A stretch of 64,000 nucleotides of DNA, from assembly GCF_003668575.1 (NCBI RefSeq), contig NZ_RCVZ01000008.1, forward strand, positions 62,001 through 126,000, read 5' to 3'. This DNA comes from Falsibacillus albus (GTDB taxonomy: Bacteria; Bacillota; Bacilli; Bacillales; DSM-25281). Below the pieces are notes generated by a model. It was given only the letters and a program-made list of their open reading frames with translations. It was not told where the DNA came from and searched no databases. Position 1 is the stretch's first letter. Every line of letters starts with the position of its first letter. Shown here piece after piece: positions 36,108 through 44,901 of the stretch. A program made the translations under genes and the position numbers.

Positions 36108-38153
36108 ATGCGAGTAGCAACTGATATTGGCGGTACTTTTACTGATTTGGTTTATGTGGATGGCAATGGAGAAATTGGTGTAGCGAAAAGTCATACGACA
36201 CCTCCTCGATTCGAGCAAGGTGTCATGGATGTAATTGAAAAAAGTGGAATCGATCCAAGTGCCATTCAAACATTCATTCATGGCACGACAGTCATCATCA
36301 ATGCATTGACAGAAAGAAAAGGTGTGAAAACAGGGTTGATCACGACCAAAGGTTTTCGGGATGTTCTTGAAATAGCTCGAGGAAATCGCCCTGATTTATT
36401 TAATGTTCGTTATCAAAAGCCCGTTCCATTTGTTGAACGTTACTTGAGGCATGAAGTTGAGGAACGGCTAAATTACAAAGGGGAAGTTCTGACCGAGTTG
36501 AATATGGAACAAGTGAAAGAGGTTGTATCCATCTTTAAAAAGGAAAAGGTTGAAGCCATAGCTGTTTCATACTTGCATTCTTACATAAATCCGCGTCACG
36601 AAATTGAAACAGTGGAATTGATTAAAGAGCTTTGGCCCGAAATTGCCGTGACTGCTTCGCATGAGGTTACAAAGGAGTGGAGGGAATATGAGCGGACAAA
36701 TACGACTGTCCTAAATTCATATGTTAAACCGATTGCTGCTTCTTATGTAAACCGCCTTCAGTCGAAATTGTCAGAAGGAAAAGCATACAGCCACAACTAT
36801 ATCATGCAATCCAATGGTGGTACGACGACCTTCGATAGTGCAAAGGAAACCCCGATTAATATGGTGGAATCCGGTCCGGTTGCCGGTATTTATGGAGCGG
36901 CGGTTCTTGGGGAATTACTGGGTGAAGAGAATATCATCGCCTTTGATATTGGGGGGACTACCGCTAAATGCTCGCTCATCAATAATGGAGAAGTGAAGGT
37001 CTCGACCGACTACTTTATTGAGAAAGATGAACGCAATGCCGGTTATCCCATTAAAGTCCCTGTAGTTGATATTGTGGAGATCGGGAATGGCGGCGGCTCC
37101 ATCGCTTGGATTGATGAAGCCGGGTCATTGAAGGTTGGTCCGCAATCTGCAGGTGCACTTCCGGGACCTGTGGCATATGGATTAGGAGGGACAGAGCCGA
37201 CGACGACCGATGCTAATTTAATCACAGGCAGGTTGTCCCCGGATAACTTTGACTACAATGTAAATTTGGATCTGGTGAAGGATGCCATCAAGAAAAAGGT
37301 TTCCGATCAGTATGACTTAACGGTTGAAGAAGGGGCACTTGGAATCATTCGAATTGCCAATTCCAATATGCTCAATGCTCTAAAGTTAATATCTGTTCGT
37401 AAAGGACATAATCCAAGAGATTTTGTATTGGTTGCTTTCGGCGGGGGAGGCTCCATGCATGCATTAGCTTTGGCAAAGGATCTGGGAGTGAAGAAGGTCA
37501 TTGTTCCTGTTGCCTCGTCTGTCTTCTCGGCCTGGGGAATGTTGATGACAGATTTAAGACATGATTATATTCAAACTTTTATCAAGAGGCTGATGAATGT
37601 TGACATTGCTGAATTAAATAATGAATGGCGGACACTTGAGACAAACGCATATGAACAGTTTGACAACGAAGGACTTGAAGAAGGCAAGGTTTTGTTTACC
37701 CGTTTTGCGGACATGAGGTATCTGGGTCAGGAACATGCTGTCAAGGTTCCTGTACCGAACGGGGAATGGACAGAAGAGAGCATTACTGAAATCACTGAAC
37801 GATTCCATCAACTTCATGAGAAGAATTTCACATTTAAATTAGAGGAAACCCCTGTAGAAATTGTCAACCTGCATTTAACATCATTCGGACAGGTGAAAAA
37901 GCCTGAATTGAAAAAGCTTGTTGGACTGACTGGATCGATTGAAGAAGCGATTAAAGAAGCTCGTCTAGTATACTACGAAAATGAGGGCTGGTTAACTACT
38001 AAGATTTACAAGCGAAGCTTACTGCCTCCTGGCGTTCAACTAGAAGGGCCGGCCATCATCGAAGAACCATCCGCATCGACTGTCATTTATCCCGATCAGA
38101 CATTAACTGTAGACGAATATGGAAATTTACTAATTGATACAGGGGTGGAATAA
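36108..38153 (+). CDS. hyuA: Hydantoinase/oxoprolinase family protein, subunit A
   Basis: About 681 aa, full length for the N-methylhydantoinase A / 5-oxoprolinase alpha family. This is an ATP-dependent ring-opening amidohydrolase subunit acting on hydantoins, 5-oxoproline or related cyclic imides. The ASKHA-type N-terminus VATDIGGTFTDLVYVD, FIHGTTVIINALTERKG, NMVESGPVAGIYGA, FDIGGTTAKCSLI and FGGGGSMHALALA are all present. ATG 36108 is preferred over 36102 because AAAGGTGG ends at 36101, leaving 6 nt. HyuB follows after 3 bp. Substrate cannot be fixed from sequence. Confidence 0.88.
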   Translation: MRVATDIGGTFTDLVYVDGNGEIGVAKSHTTPPRFEQGVMDVIEKSGIDPSAIQTFIHGTTVIINALTERKGVKTGLITTKGFRDVLEIARGNRPDLFNVRYQKPVPFVERYLRHEVEERLNYKGEVLTELNMEQVKEVVSIFKKEKVEAIAVSYLHSYINPRHEIETVELIKELWPEIAVTASHEVTKEWREYERTNTTVLNSYVKPIAASYVNRLQSKLSEGKAYSHNYIMQSNGGTTTFDSAKETPINMVESGPVAGIYGAAVLGELLGEENIIAFDIGGTTAKCSLINNGEVKVSTDYFIEKDERNAGYPIKVPVVDIVEIGNGGGSIAWIDEAGSLKVGPQSAGALPGPVAYGLGGTEPTTTDANLITGRLSPDNFDYNVNLDLVKDAIKKKVSDQYDLTVEEGALGIIRIANSNMLNALKLISVRKGHNPRDFVLVAFGGGGSMHALALAKDLGVKKVIVPVASSVFSAWGMLMTDLRHDYIQTFIKRLMNVDIAELNNEWRTLETNAYEQFDNEGLEEGKVLFTRFADMRYLGQEHAVKVPVPNGEWTEESITEITERFHQLHEKNFTFKLEETPVEIVNLHLTSFGQVKKPELKKLVGLTGSIEEAIKEARLVYYENEGWLTTKIYKRSLLPPGVQLEGPAIIEEPSASTVIYPDQTLTVDEYGNLLIDTGVE

Positions 38154-38156
38154 GAG

Positions 38157-39902
38157 ATGGAACAGCTTAAAACAAAGATTGATCCATTTACGTTGGAAAT
38201 TGTGAAAGATTCATTGATTGCCATAGGGGATGAGATGTTCATAGCTCTTGCCAGAACATCCATGAGCCCGATCATTTATGAAGTATTGGATTATGCAAGC
38301 GGGTTGATGGATTCAAAAGGGCAATTGTTGACCCAAGGGAATGGTGTAACTGGGTTCATCGGGATGCTTTCGTTTATGGTGAAAGAAACTCTTAAGAAAT
38401 TTGGGGCTGAAGATTTGAAGCCGGGTGACATTATCATTATCAATGATCCTTATGGCGGAGGCGGATCGCATCTGTCGGACGTAGGGTTGGTCATGCCGAT
38501 TTTTCACGAAGGGGAGCTTATCGCGTTTTCAGCTAATAAAGCGCATTGGACAGAGGTTGGCGGGAAGGACCCAGGTTCATTCAGTAATGATGCGACAGAA
38601 ATTTTCCAGGAGGGACTTCAATTTCCATGCCTGAAACTATTCAATGAGGGGAACGTCAATGAGGCGGTTGTCGATATTATCAGATCCAATGTCCGTTTTC
38701 CAGAACTTTCACTGGGGGATATGTGGGCACAAGTGGCCTCATTGAAAACAGGCGAGAAAAGAGTGATGGAATTATGCAGCAAGCATGGGAAGGACGTCGT
38801 TAAGAAATCCATTGAGCACCTGTTGAATCATGGGGAGAAAATGGCACGCAGGGAATTGAAAAAGCTCCCGAATGGAACGTATACAGCATCGGATTTCATT
38901 GATGATGACGGTTTTGGAAACGGCCCATTTGAAATCAAAGTAAAAGTTACGATAGGAGATGACAAATTCATTGCCGACTTCCGAGGGAGTCATCCTCAAG
39001 TGCCTGGACCCATCAACTGTTCCTACACAGCGCTCGTTTCAGCGGTCAGAACCATTTTTCTAGCGGTGACAAACCCTTCGCAGGATGTGAATGATGGTGT
39101 GTTCAGAACTTTGGAAGTGATCACAGATGAAAAATCTGTCCTTTCTGCAGAACGTCCGGCACCAGTATCGATTTATTGGGAAAGTATGCTTGCAGGAGCT
39201 GATTTAATCTGGAAAGCACTCGCGCCGGTGATACCTGAACGTTTATCAGCGGGACATTTATTATCCGTTTGTGCGGTCGTGTTATCAGGTCTTCATCAAG
39301 ATACGAAAGAGCCTTTTCTGATTGTTGAACCTTCCGTTGGCGGTTGGGGTGCATCTGAGGGGCAGGACGGAGAGAAGGGGCAATTTTGTATAGGTGATGG
39401 AGAAACATACAATGTGCCGATTGAAGTAGCTGAAACCCGTTATGGAGTTATGATTGACGAATACAGTTTGAATACGGATGGGGCCGGGGCTGGTAAGTAC
39501 ATTGGCGGTTCAGGCGTTGTGCGATCTTATCGAGCCTTGACTGATAATCAGATGGCGTCTGTGACGTTTGGAAGAAATAAATTTTTACCGTGGGGATTCA
39601 ACGGCGGCCATGAAGGATCAGGGAACAAATTTTTTGTCATCAAAGCGAACGGGGAAGAGGACGGCCCTCATGCCATTTATCCACGTTATCCTTTGAACAA
39701 AGGGGATGTTGTGAAGCTAGTGACCGCTTCTGGTGGAGGGTATGGAAATCCATATAAACGAAAACCTGAACGAGTTTCCCAAGATGTGAAAAATGGCTAC
39801 ATTTCTATTAAACAAGCAGAGGAAGTCTTTGGTGTAATTGTGAACCCTGAAAACTACACGGTGAAAGGCATAACAAAAGACAGAGAGAATATGGGGGCAT
39901 AA
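38157..39902 (+). CDS. hyuB: Hydantoinase B/oxoprolinase family protein, subunit B
   Basis: The 581-aa partner of HyuA. The family signatures ARTSMSPIIYEVLDYASGLMD, INDPYGGGGSHLSDVGLV, PGPINCSYTALVSAV and the C-terminal SGGGYGNP are all present. It forms the hydrolase complex with HyuA. Genes are tightly packed (3 bp before, 1 bp after), so the whole catabolic unit is translated from one message. Confidence 0.9.
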   Translation: MEQLKTKIDPFTLEIVKDSLIAIGDEMFIALARTSMSPIIYEVLDYASGLMDSKGQLLTQGNGVTGFIGMLSFMVKETLKKFGAEDLKPGDIIIINDPYGGGGSHLSDVGLVMPIFHEGELIAFSANKAHWTEVGGKDPGSFSNDATEIFQEGLQFPCLKLFNEGNVNEAVVDIIRSNVRFPELSLGDMWAQVASLKTGEKRVMELCSKHGKDVVKKSIEHLLNHGEKMARRELKKLPNGTYTASDFIDDDGFGNGPFEIKVKVTIGDDKFIADFRGSHPQVPGPINCSYTALVSAVRTIFLAVTNPSQDVNDGVFRTLEVITDEKSVLSAERPAPVSIYWESMLAGADLIWKALAPVIPERLSAGHLLSVCAVVLSGLHQDTKEPFLIVEPSVGGWGASEGQDGEKGQFCIGDGETYNVPIEVAETRYGVMIDEYSLNTDGAGAGKYIGGSGVVRSYRALTDNQMASVTFGRNKFLPWGFNGGHEGSGNKFFVIKANGEEDGPHAIYPRYPLNKGDVVKLVTASGGGYGNPYKRKPERVSQDVKNGYISIKQAEEVFGVIVNPENYTVKGITKDRENMGA

Positions 39903-39903
39903 A

Positions 39904-40236
39904 ATGGACGTTTTAACGATCAATCAAATCAATCCCAGCCAAGAATCGCCAGTTCCTTTACGTACAGTCTTCGAAGAAAAAATAAGGGAAGGCATGGCGG
40001 TTTCGATGGGAACCGTTACAATTCCCCCTGGCAAAAGGGTTCCCCTCCAAGGGGTTTCCAATCACATACAGAATGAATATTCCATCATTGTAAAAGGGAG
40101 CATTTTAACCGAATGTGGTGGAAAAACATACCGGGTTTCCAGTGGTGATGCAACTTTTATCCGTGCTGGAGAAGAACATATCGCCTATAACGATGGAAAA
40201 GAAGATTGTGAAGTCATCTGGATGTTGGTCGGTTAA
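39904..40236 (+). CDS. Small cupin-domain protein
   Basis: A 110-aa single-domain cupin (VPLQGVSNHIQNEYSIIVKGSILTECGGKTYRVSSGDATFIRAGEEHIAYN). It begins one base after hyuB ends. The two cupin motifs are recognisable, though the first-motif histidines are partly replaced. It may bind the pathway substrate, act as an isomerase, or be an accessory of the hydantoinase complex. Function not assigned. Confidence 0.75.
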   Translation: MDVLTINQINPSQESPVPLRTVFEEKIREGMAVSMGTVTIPPGKRVPLQGVSNHIQNEYSIIVKGSILTECGGKTYRVSSGDATFIRAGEEHIAYNDGKEDCEVIWMLVG

Positions 40237-40315
40237 TAGGGAAAGCCTTGGAAACAAGGTTTTTCTCTTGATAATAAATAACTGAAAATTAAGATTTTTT
40301 AGGAGGGGAAAATGA

Positions 40316-41671
40316 TTGGAGTCCAAATCAAACAATGATTCTGTTTTTGGAAAAGATCAGGCTTTATCTGCTGTCCCGCGAAATGAAAGACAGCACTGGA
40401 TGACGCCGGCCATGATTTTCGGCGGATTGGAGTTTACTATTCCGGTGTTAATGGTAGGGGCAACTTTGACAGCGAGCTTTGGAATGTCTCGGATCTTTTG
40501 GGTACTGATCGTTTCATTGATTGTTTTTCAATGGCTTGGAAATACGGTTTCAGGATATATCGGCGCTAAAACGGGCCGTTCTTCCTCAGTGATTGCAAGA
40601 TCAAGCTTTGGAGCGAATCAAGCAAAATTTATAGTAGGGTTGACCATTTTTTTAGTATCGATGGGGTGGTGGGCACTGCAAACTGCAGTAGCCGGTAATG
40701 CGATCTCGGCTATGTTTGGAGTGGATTATAAAACGGAATGGATGACTTGGGCCATTATCACAATCGCTGCTGGATTATTGTTCGCACTCCCATCCATTAT
40801 TGGCTATGCTTCGATGAAATGGACAGACTATATTGCGGTTCCAGCAGGACTTATCTTAATTATTGGCGGGATCTTCTATGCATTGAAAAACACGGGCTGG
40901 GACAAAATTTCAACTTGGCACCCTGAGCCGACAATGACTTTCTTGGCAGCTGTTAGTTTAATAATAGGTGTCAATGTATCACAATGGGTAATCGCACCGG
41001 ATTACACACGGTATGCACAACCAAAGGTGAAAGATAACGTACTGATTCCATTGGGGATTGTGGCTGTGGGTTTCCCACTATTCTATGTGGGTGCCATTAT
41101 GTCTGTCGGGGTAGGGGATGCTGACATTGTCAATGTTATGCTGAACCTTGGTTTTCCGATTTGGGGGTTCTTCATTCTCTGGTTTGCAACATGGACCAGT
41201 CAACTGGTGAACAACTACAGTATGGGTCTTGCACTGGCCAATATGTGCAATGTTAATTCTAATAAAGGGCGGGCACTCTTAACATTGGCAGGCACAATCA
41301 TCTCCATTGTGATTGCACTTGCCGGCATATTGGATCACTTCATGGATTTCCTCTATATGACAGCACTTATTTATCCCGCTATTGCGGGTGTGATGTTCAC
41401 AGATTTCTTCTTCATCCGAAAGCAGGAATGGGAAGATCATAAAGGTTGGAACTGGATGGCGACTATGTCATTAGTGGCAGGAACGTTATTAGGCTACCTT
41501 ACCCAATATGTCCATCCTTTTGGACTGCCAGCTGTTCAATCTCTCCTTGCATCCGGATTTGTTTATTATGCCGCAATGAAAATCAAGGCAAAGCTGGCTC
41601 CAGACCATTTCACTGAGTGTATGAAAGATCATGGACGTGATGTTCATAAGAGTAAGGCCGAAATGATTTGA
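40316..41671 (+). CDS. NCS1-family nucleobase/hydantoin-type permease (CodB-like)
   Basis: A 451-aa membrane protein with about 12 helices, of the nucleobase:cation symporter-1 family. It shows PAMIFGGLEFTIPVLMVGATLTASFG near the N-terminus, GYIGAKTGRSSSVIARSSFG, and WVIAPDYTRYA typical of CodB-like members. It would import the cyclic substrate (cytosine-, hydantoin- or allantoin-like) that HyuA/HyuB open. The start is TTG 40316, 9 nt after AGGAGG; the ATG at 40312 is in another frame and stops after eight codons. A strong terminator follows. Confidence 0.87.
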   Translation: MESKSNNDSVFGKDQALSAVPRNERQHWMTPAMIFGGLEFTIPVLMVGATLTASFGMSRIFWVLIVSLIVFQWLGNTVSGYIGAKTGRSSSVIARSSFGANQAKFIVGLTIFLVSMGWWALQTAVAGNAISAMFGVDYKTEWMTWAIITIAAGLLFALPSIIGYASMKWTDYIAVPAGLILIIGGIFYALKNTGWDKISTWHPEPTMTFLAAVSLIIGVNVSQWVIAPDYTRYAQPKVKDNVLIPLGIVAVGFPLFYVGAIMSVGVGDADIVNVMLNLGFPIWGFFILWFATWTSQLVNNYSMGLALANMCNVNSNKGRALLTLAGTIISIVIALAGILDHFMDFLYMTALIYPAIAGVMFTDFFFIRKQEWEDHKGWNWMATMSLVAGTLLGYLTQYVHPFGLPAVQSLLASGFVYYAAMKIKAKLAPDHFTECMKDHGRDVHKSKAEMI

Positions 41672-41681
41672 TAAAATGATA

Positions 41682-41717
41682 ATGCAGCATGAGAGAGCCT
41701 CATGCTGCATTTTTCTT
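41682..41717 (+). terminator. Terminator of the hydantoinase operon
   Basis: A perfect 12-bp stem ATGCAGCATGAG / CTCATGCTGCAT (41682-41693 and 41699-41710) followed by TTTTTCTTC. Confidence 0.87.
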
Positions 41718-41742
41718 CTAGTGATACAGTTCCACAGAGTAG

Positions 41743-41919
41743 GCAGATTCCGATATTAGGCAGTACAGAGAGGTAACATCATGCGCAACAAAGGAGCAGG
41801 GTTTCCTTGCTATCTTACCACTGATAATAAAATTAATAATAGGAGTCTATAATCCGGGTACAACATTTGCAGATGATGAGTTGCCGGATCCTCAGGATTA
41901 TACTGTAAAAGTTATTTAG
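41743..41919 (+). other. Open frame without start, possible small-gene remnant
   Basis: In the gap between the permease and the zinc-ribbon gene, one frame is open for 58 codons and ends in a coding-looking stretch: FLAILPLIIKLI followed by GVYNPGTTFADDELPDP. No ATG/GTG/TTG in that frame has a ribosome site (AAGGAG at 41791 leads to no suitable start). It looks like the decayed 3' end of a small secreted-protein gene. Otherwise this gap shows nothing. Confidence 0.25.
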
Positions 41920-42034
41920 AAAACTAATTCATGAATTCTGGCCGTGTATATATTTAGGGGCATAAATAGCCACTTGTCATATCCCCCAAAAAGGAAAAAT
42001 GATAAAATTATCCTATAAAAATTTTAGGGGGATT

Positions 42035-43003
42035 ATGGTGTATTGTTCAAATTGTGGGAAGAAAAATGAAGAGAATTCGAAGTTTTGCTTTGCATGCGGT
42101 GCAAAGCTTGCGAATCCGGAAAAGCCAATTGGAGGTTTAGAAGGTGACGTTTCGGCTCCTGACAATGATTTATTGGATCGCAGTAAGCAGCATGCAGCAG
42201 GTGTTTCCGATGTCAGCGCTGCACCAGACGAAGGGACGAAGAAAGAAGAGATTACAAGAAAGCTTGTTGGGAAAAACTATTCTTATTATGATGCGAAATG
42301 GAATAAGCCTAAAAAAAACACCTTCAATGCTGCTGCTTTCTTCTTAAGTGTGTTTTGGCTCGGCTACCGCAAACAGTATAAGATGTTATTAATCATCACT
42401 GGTATTTTTCTGGCTTCAGACTTTTTATTATATTTATTTAATTACCAATACCAATCAGCTTTCAGCGATCCCGTTGATCGTGGTATTTCCATTGCAGTTT
42501 CCATTGCACTTGGCTGGTCCGGAAACACTTTATATAAACGTTATATCGATAAAAAGGCTAGTAAACTGCTGGCGGCCCAATATCGCCCTGAAGAGTTTGA
42601 GAGACGGATTAAAAAGCAAGGCGGGACAAGCTGGCTGGGAGTCGGCTTTACAGCAATTATCTTAGTTATATATAGTATTTTAAGTTCACTCCTATTTCCG
42701 ACCAACCTTGACTACATCGACTCGGTTAAGAATGGTTCCTTTTACAATTATCCAAACGTAACGATCGAGCAAGGATTCGAGGATTACTTTACCGATGCCG
42801 ATTGGGAATATGTCTCAAAGGATTCGCCCTACGATGTTGTGCGTTTCACAGGGACGAGCACTCATAATGGTCAAGATTTTGATGTAACTGTAGACTTCAT
42901 CTTTAATGATGATAATGAATTCACCATACAAAAGATTATCGTGAACGGAAAGGAATTCACCTCGGATCAGGATGTGAATCAGTTTCTTGATGAGGTGTTT
43001 TAA
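42035..43003 (+). CDS. Zinc-ribbon membrane protein with DUF2628-like region
   Basis: About 322 aa. An N-terminal zinc ribbon (YCSNCGKKNEENSKFCFACG) is followed by a low-complexity linker. A membrane part comes next, with FNAAAFFLSVFWLGYRKQYKMLLIITGIF, typical of DUF2628 proteins, and two further helices (about residues 145-165 and 195-215). The C-terminal domain of about 100 residues, VTIEQGFEDYFTDADWEYV onward, is probably outside the membrane. ATG 42035 follows AGGGGG closely; the in-frame ATG 41999 lacks a ribosome site. Function unknown; it stands alone. Confidence 0.78.
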   Translation: MVYCSNCGKKNEENSKFCFACGAKLANPEKPIGGLEGDVSAPDNDLLDRSKQHAAGVSDVSAAPDEGTKKEEITRKLVGKNYSYYDAKWNKPKKNTFNAAAFFLSVFWLGYRKQYKMLLIITGIFLASDFLLYLFNYQYQSAFSDPVDRGISIAVSIALGWSGNTLYKRYIDKKASKLLAAQYRPEEFERRIKKQGGTSWLGVGFTAIILVIYSILSSLLFPTNLDYIDSVKNGSFYNYPNVTIEQGFEDYFTDADWEYVSKDSPYDVVRFTGTSTHNGQDFDVTVDFIFNDDNEFTIQKIIVNGKEFTSDQDVNQFLDEVF

Positions 43004-43113
43004 GAAGTAAACTACTTAATAGTGGGGAATACATTCAACTACTTTGTGTGCGACATTTTACACAATTATCGATTAACATAAATCTATTATTTATATATTC
43101 TTTTAAAAAGTAA

Positions 43114-43166
43114 AAGCTGTCTTCCGAAAGGTCATTATAATGCCTTTTGGATGACAGCTTCTCATT
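43114..43166. terminator. Bidirectional terminator
   Basis: An 18-bp stem with two mismatches (43114-43131 with 43143-43160) around an 11-nt loop, U-rich on both sides. It ends the message of the 21-codon ORF on the minus strand and could also stop read-through from the zinc-ribbon gene. Confidence 0.72.
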
Positions 43167-43183
43167 TGTTCTAAGTAATTTTA

Positions 43184-43249
43184 TTACCTGAATCCTGCTG
43201 GGTTGCCATAGTCACAAAAAATTAGTCTTACTTCTTCCTTTTTCTTCAT
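43184..43249 (-). CDS. 21-aa peptide, candidate substrate of the adjacent E1-like enzyme
   Basis: A 21-codon ORF starting MKKKEEVRL and ending CDYGNPAGFR, followed by TAA. Its ATG has GGAGT 7 nt upstream. A near-consensus promoter (TTGACA, 17 bp, TAATAT at 43318-43290) sits about 40 bp further up, and a hairpin terminator lies 18 bp beyond the stop. This complete, compact expression unit directly follows the gene of an E1-like enzyme with an N-terminal peptide-binding-like region. A charged N-terminal half and a Gly/Pro/Cys-containing C-terminus fit a ribosomal-peptide precursor. No family was recognised, so the role is inference; a leader peptide or small-RNA explanation remains possible. 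Confidence 0.55.
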   Translation of the reverse strand: MKKKEEVRLIFCDYGNPAGFR

Positions 43250-43289
43250 TTCTTTCACTCCTTTTTAATGATTTTTTCATCACAAGAAA

Positions 43290-43318
43290 ATATTACCTTT
43301 TATTACAATTAATGTCAA
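43290..43318 (-). promoter_or_regulatory. Near-consensus sigma-A promoter for the 21-aa peptide
   Basis: On the minus strand TTGACA (43318-43313), a 17-bp spacer and TAATAT (43295-43290). Five or six of six bases match consensus in each box. It reads only into the 21-codon ORF. Confidence 0.75.
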
Positions 43319-43351
43319 CAATATTCTGAATAATTCGACTAGATTTTTAGA

Positions 43352-44461
43352 TTAGGACTGTAATAAAGGTAGACTTCCATTTCTAATGCACGAGCAATGA
43401 GCATTGTCTATAGTAATTTCTTCAATCCCATAATTCGAAAAATTGAAAAATAGAACTTTGTCCATTAAGTACGGAGAGGTAGTTCCAGTAAGGAATTTAA
43501 TAATTTCAAAAGAAGCGATACTGGATATAAATTCACTAATACTGCTATTTGAACTTACTTTAAACCCATTGTTTATTTCTCTGTATCCTTCAGTTGATTT
43601 ACCTTCTACCCTTTGTAGATAATCGATAATACAATCATATTGGTGGTTGATATTAGGAATGATCACAGGAAATATTTTACCTGTATTCCCTGTGTAACCA
43701 CCGGAGTATGAAACTGCAATTCCTGTATGGATGCTATATTTTTGTATAATAGTATCCACTTGTTGTTCATCACTTGCAACTACAATGATATCTACATCAT
43801 CCATTACATTTAGGTCTTCAACACTAGTGATTTTTTTATTGTATATATCTATTTTGTTATTTTCTAATCGTTCCTGGATGAATTTTTTGGCTACTTCAAC
43901 TTTACTCTTCCCAATGTCTTTCAAAGTAAAAGAACATTGTCTTGTTAAGTTAGTCCGTGAAACGACATCATTATCTACTAATACAAAATTACCTATTCCC
44001 ACAGTCACTAGTTTTGAAATAATCCCCATTCCAATAGTTCCGCATCCAATAATCCCGACTTTTTTACTCATGATGCTTTTCTGAATATCATATCTGTTCA
44101 TATCTTTTGTTTCTATCTCCCCCCAAAGAGGTATCAATCTTCCATAGATTTGTTCTATGTCTTTATATTTTTCATTTGCATTCTCTTCTTCATAACCTAT
44201 ATATTTCATACTCGTCAATAATTCTAATATCTCTTCGAATTCAGTTTTTTCATCTTGAGATTCTAGTTTTAAGTTCTCAATTAATTTTTGCCTGGAAATC
44301 CCTTGAACTAAATATCTTATCATTTCTAATCCCATATCACTCAATTCATATTTATCCCCATGGTCTCCATCTTTCATCGGCCTTGACAAGATTACTTCTT
44401 TATTTGACTCGTTCAGTAAAACCTTGACATATGGCTTAAATCTTATAATCACAATCCCCAT
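43352..44461 (-). CDS. E1-like (ThiF/MccB-type) adenylating enzyme with N-terminal RRE-like region
   Basis: 369 aa. Residues 1 to about 95 look like a RiPP recognition element (RFKPYVKVLL, YELSDMGLEMIRYLVQGISRQKLIENL). Residues about 120-365 are an E1-superfamily ATP-binding domain with GIIGCGTIGMGIISKL, FVLVDNDVVSRTNLTRQCSF (Asp and Arg of the adenylation site), VASDE and AVSYSGGYTGNTGKIFPV. The first zinc CxxC of MccB/MoeB relatives is missing; only HCSC remains near the end. Such enzymes adenylate peptide carboxylates (microcin C, pantocin-like pathways) or partner YcaO. It points away from the TOMM operon and is followed by the 21-aa peptide. Confidence 0.8.
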   Translation of the reverse strand: MGIVIIRFKPYVKVLLNESNKEVILSRPMKDGDHGDKYELSDMGLEMIRYLVQGISRQKLIENLKLESQDEKTEFEEILELLTSMKYIGYEEENANEKYKDIEQIYGRLIPLWGEIETKDMNRYDIQKSIMSKKVGIIGCGTIGMGIISKLVTVGIGNFVLVDNDVVSRTNLTRQCSFTLKDIGKSKVEVAKKFIQERLENNKIDIYNKKITSVEDLNVMDDVDIIVVASDEQQVDTIIQKYSIHTGIAVSYSGGYTGNTGKIFPVIIPNINHQYDCIIDYLQRVEGKSTEGYREINNGFKVSSNSSISEFISSIASFEIIKFLTGTTSPYLMDKVLFFNFSNYGIEEITIDNAHCSCIRNGSLPLLQS

Positions 44462-44901
44462 CCCCTATCTTCATTAATATACAAAATATTACAATTCAAT
44501 CATACCAGAGTCCAAGTTTAAAGGATATGAGTAAAAGTTGTGACCATAGGGAACTGCGAAAGGCTGTTATTTTCATCATCGTTTTTCTCATACAATATGC
44601 ATAGTCCATCATCTGCTCTAACCGCAGCCATCCATCTATAGGATGGCTGTCTACATTTTATTGGTCATCTAATTTTTTAAGAATATAACTATTTTTATTT
44701 TCATTGGGCATTCCATGGAATTATTTAGATATATATAGCGTTCAAGGAGTCGAAATCAGACTATTCGGCGAATTCGTGCTTTTTATAGGTATTATAGACT
44801 GTTAATAGATAAAGGGTATTTACTCCTGTTTTTCACGAATCATTTCACGTTTGGAATTCAATATTGAGTGTTATTAGTGAAAGTTGTTTATAAAGGGGGG
44901 C
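44462..44901. promoter_or_regulatory. Divergent region upstream of the TOMM operon and the E1-like gene
   Basis: 440 bp without a gene. It contains a 9-bp stem CAGCCATCC / GGATGGCTG (44625-44633, 44641-44649) without a clear T-run, perhaps a weak terminator or leader structure. I see no convincing -35/-10 pair for either gene and no regulator operator I can name. The ribosome site AAAGGGGGG is at about 44892-44900. Confidence 0.35.

Noticed and set aside
43352..44461. Thiamine or molybdopterin ThiF/MoeB role for the E1-like protein
   Set aside because: No ThiS/MoaD-type gene is nearby, the N-terminal region is RRE-like, and one zinc CxxC is missing.
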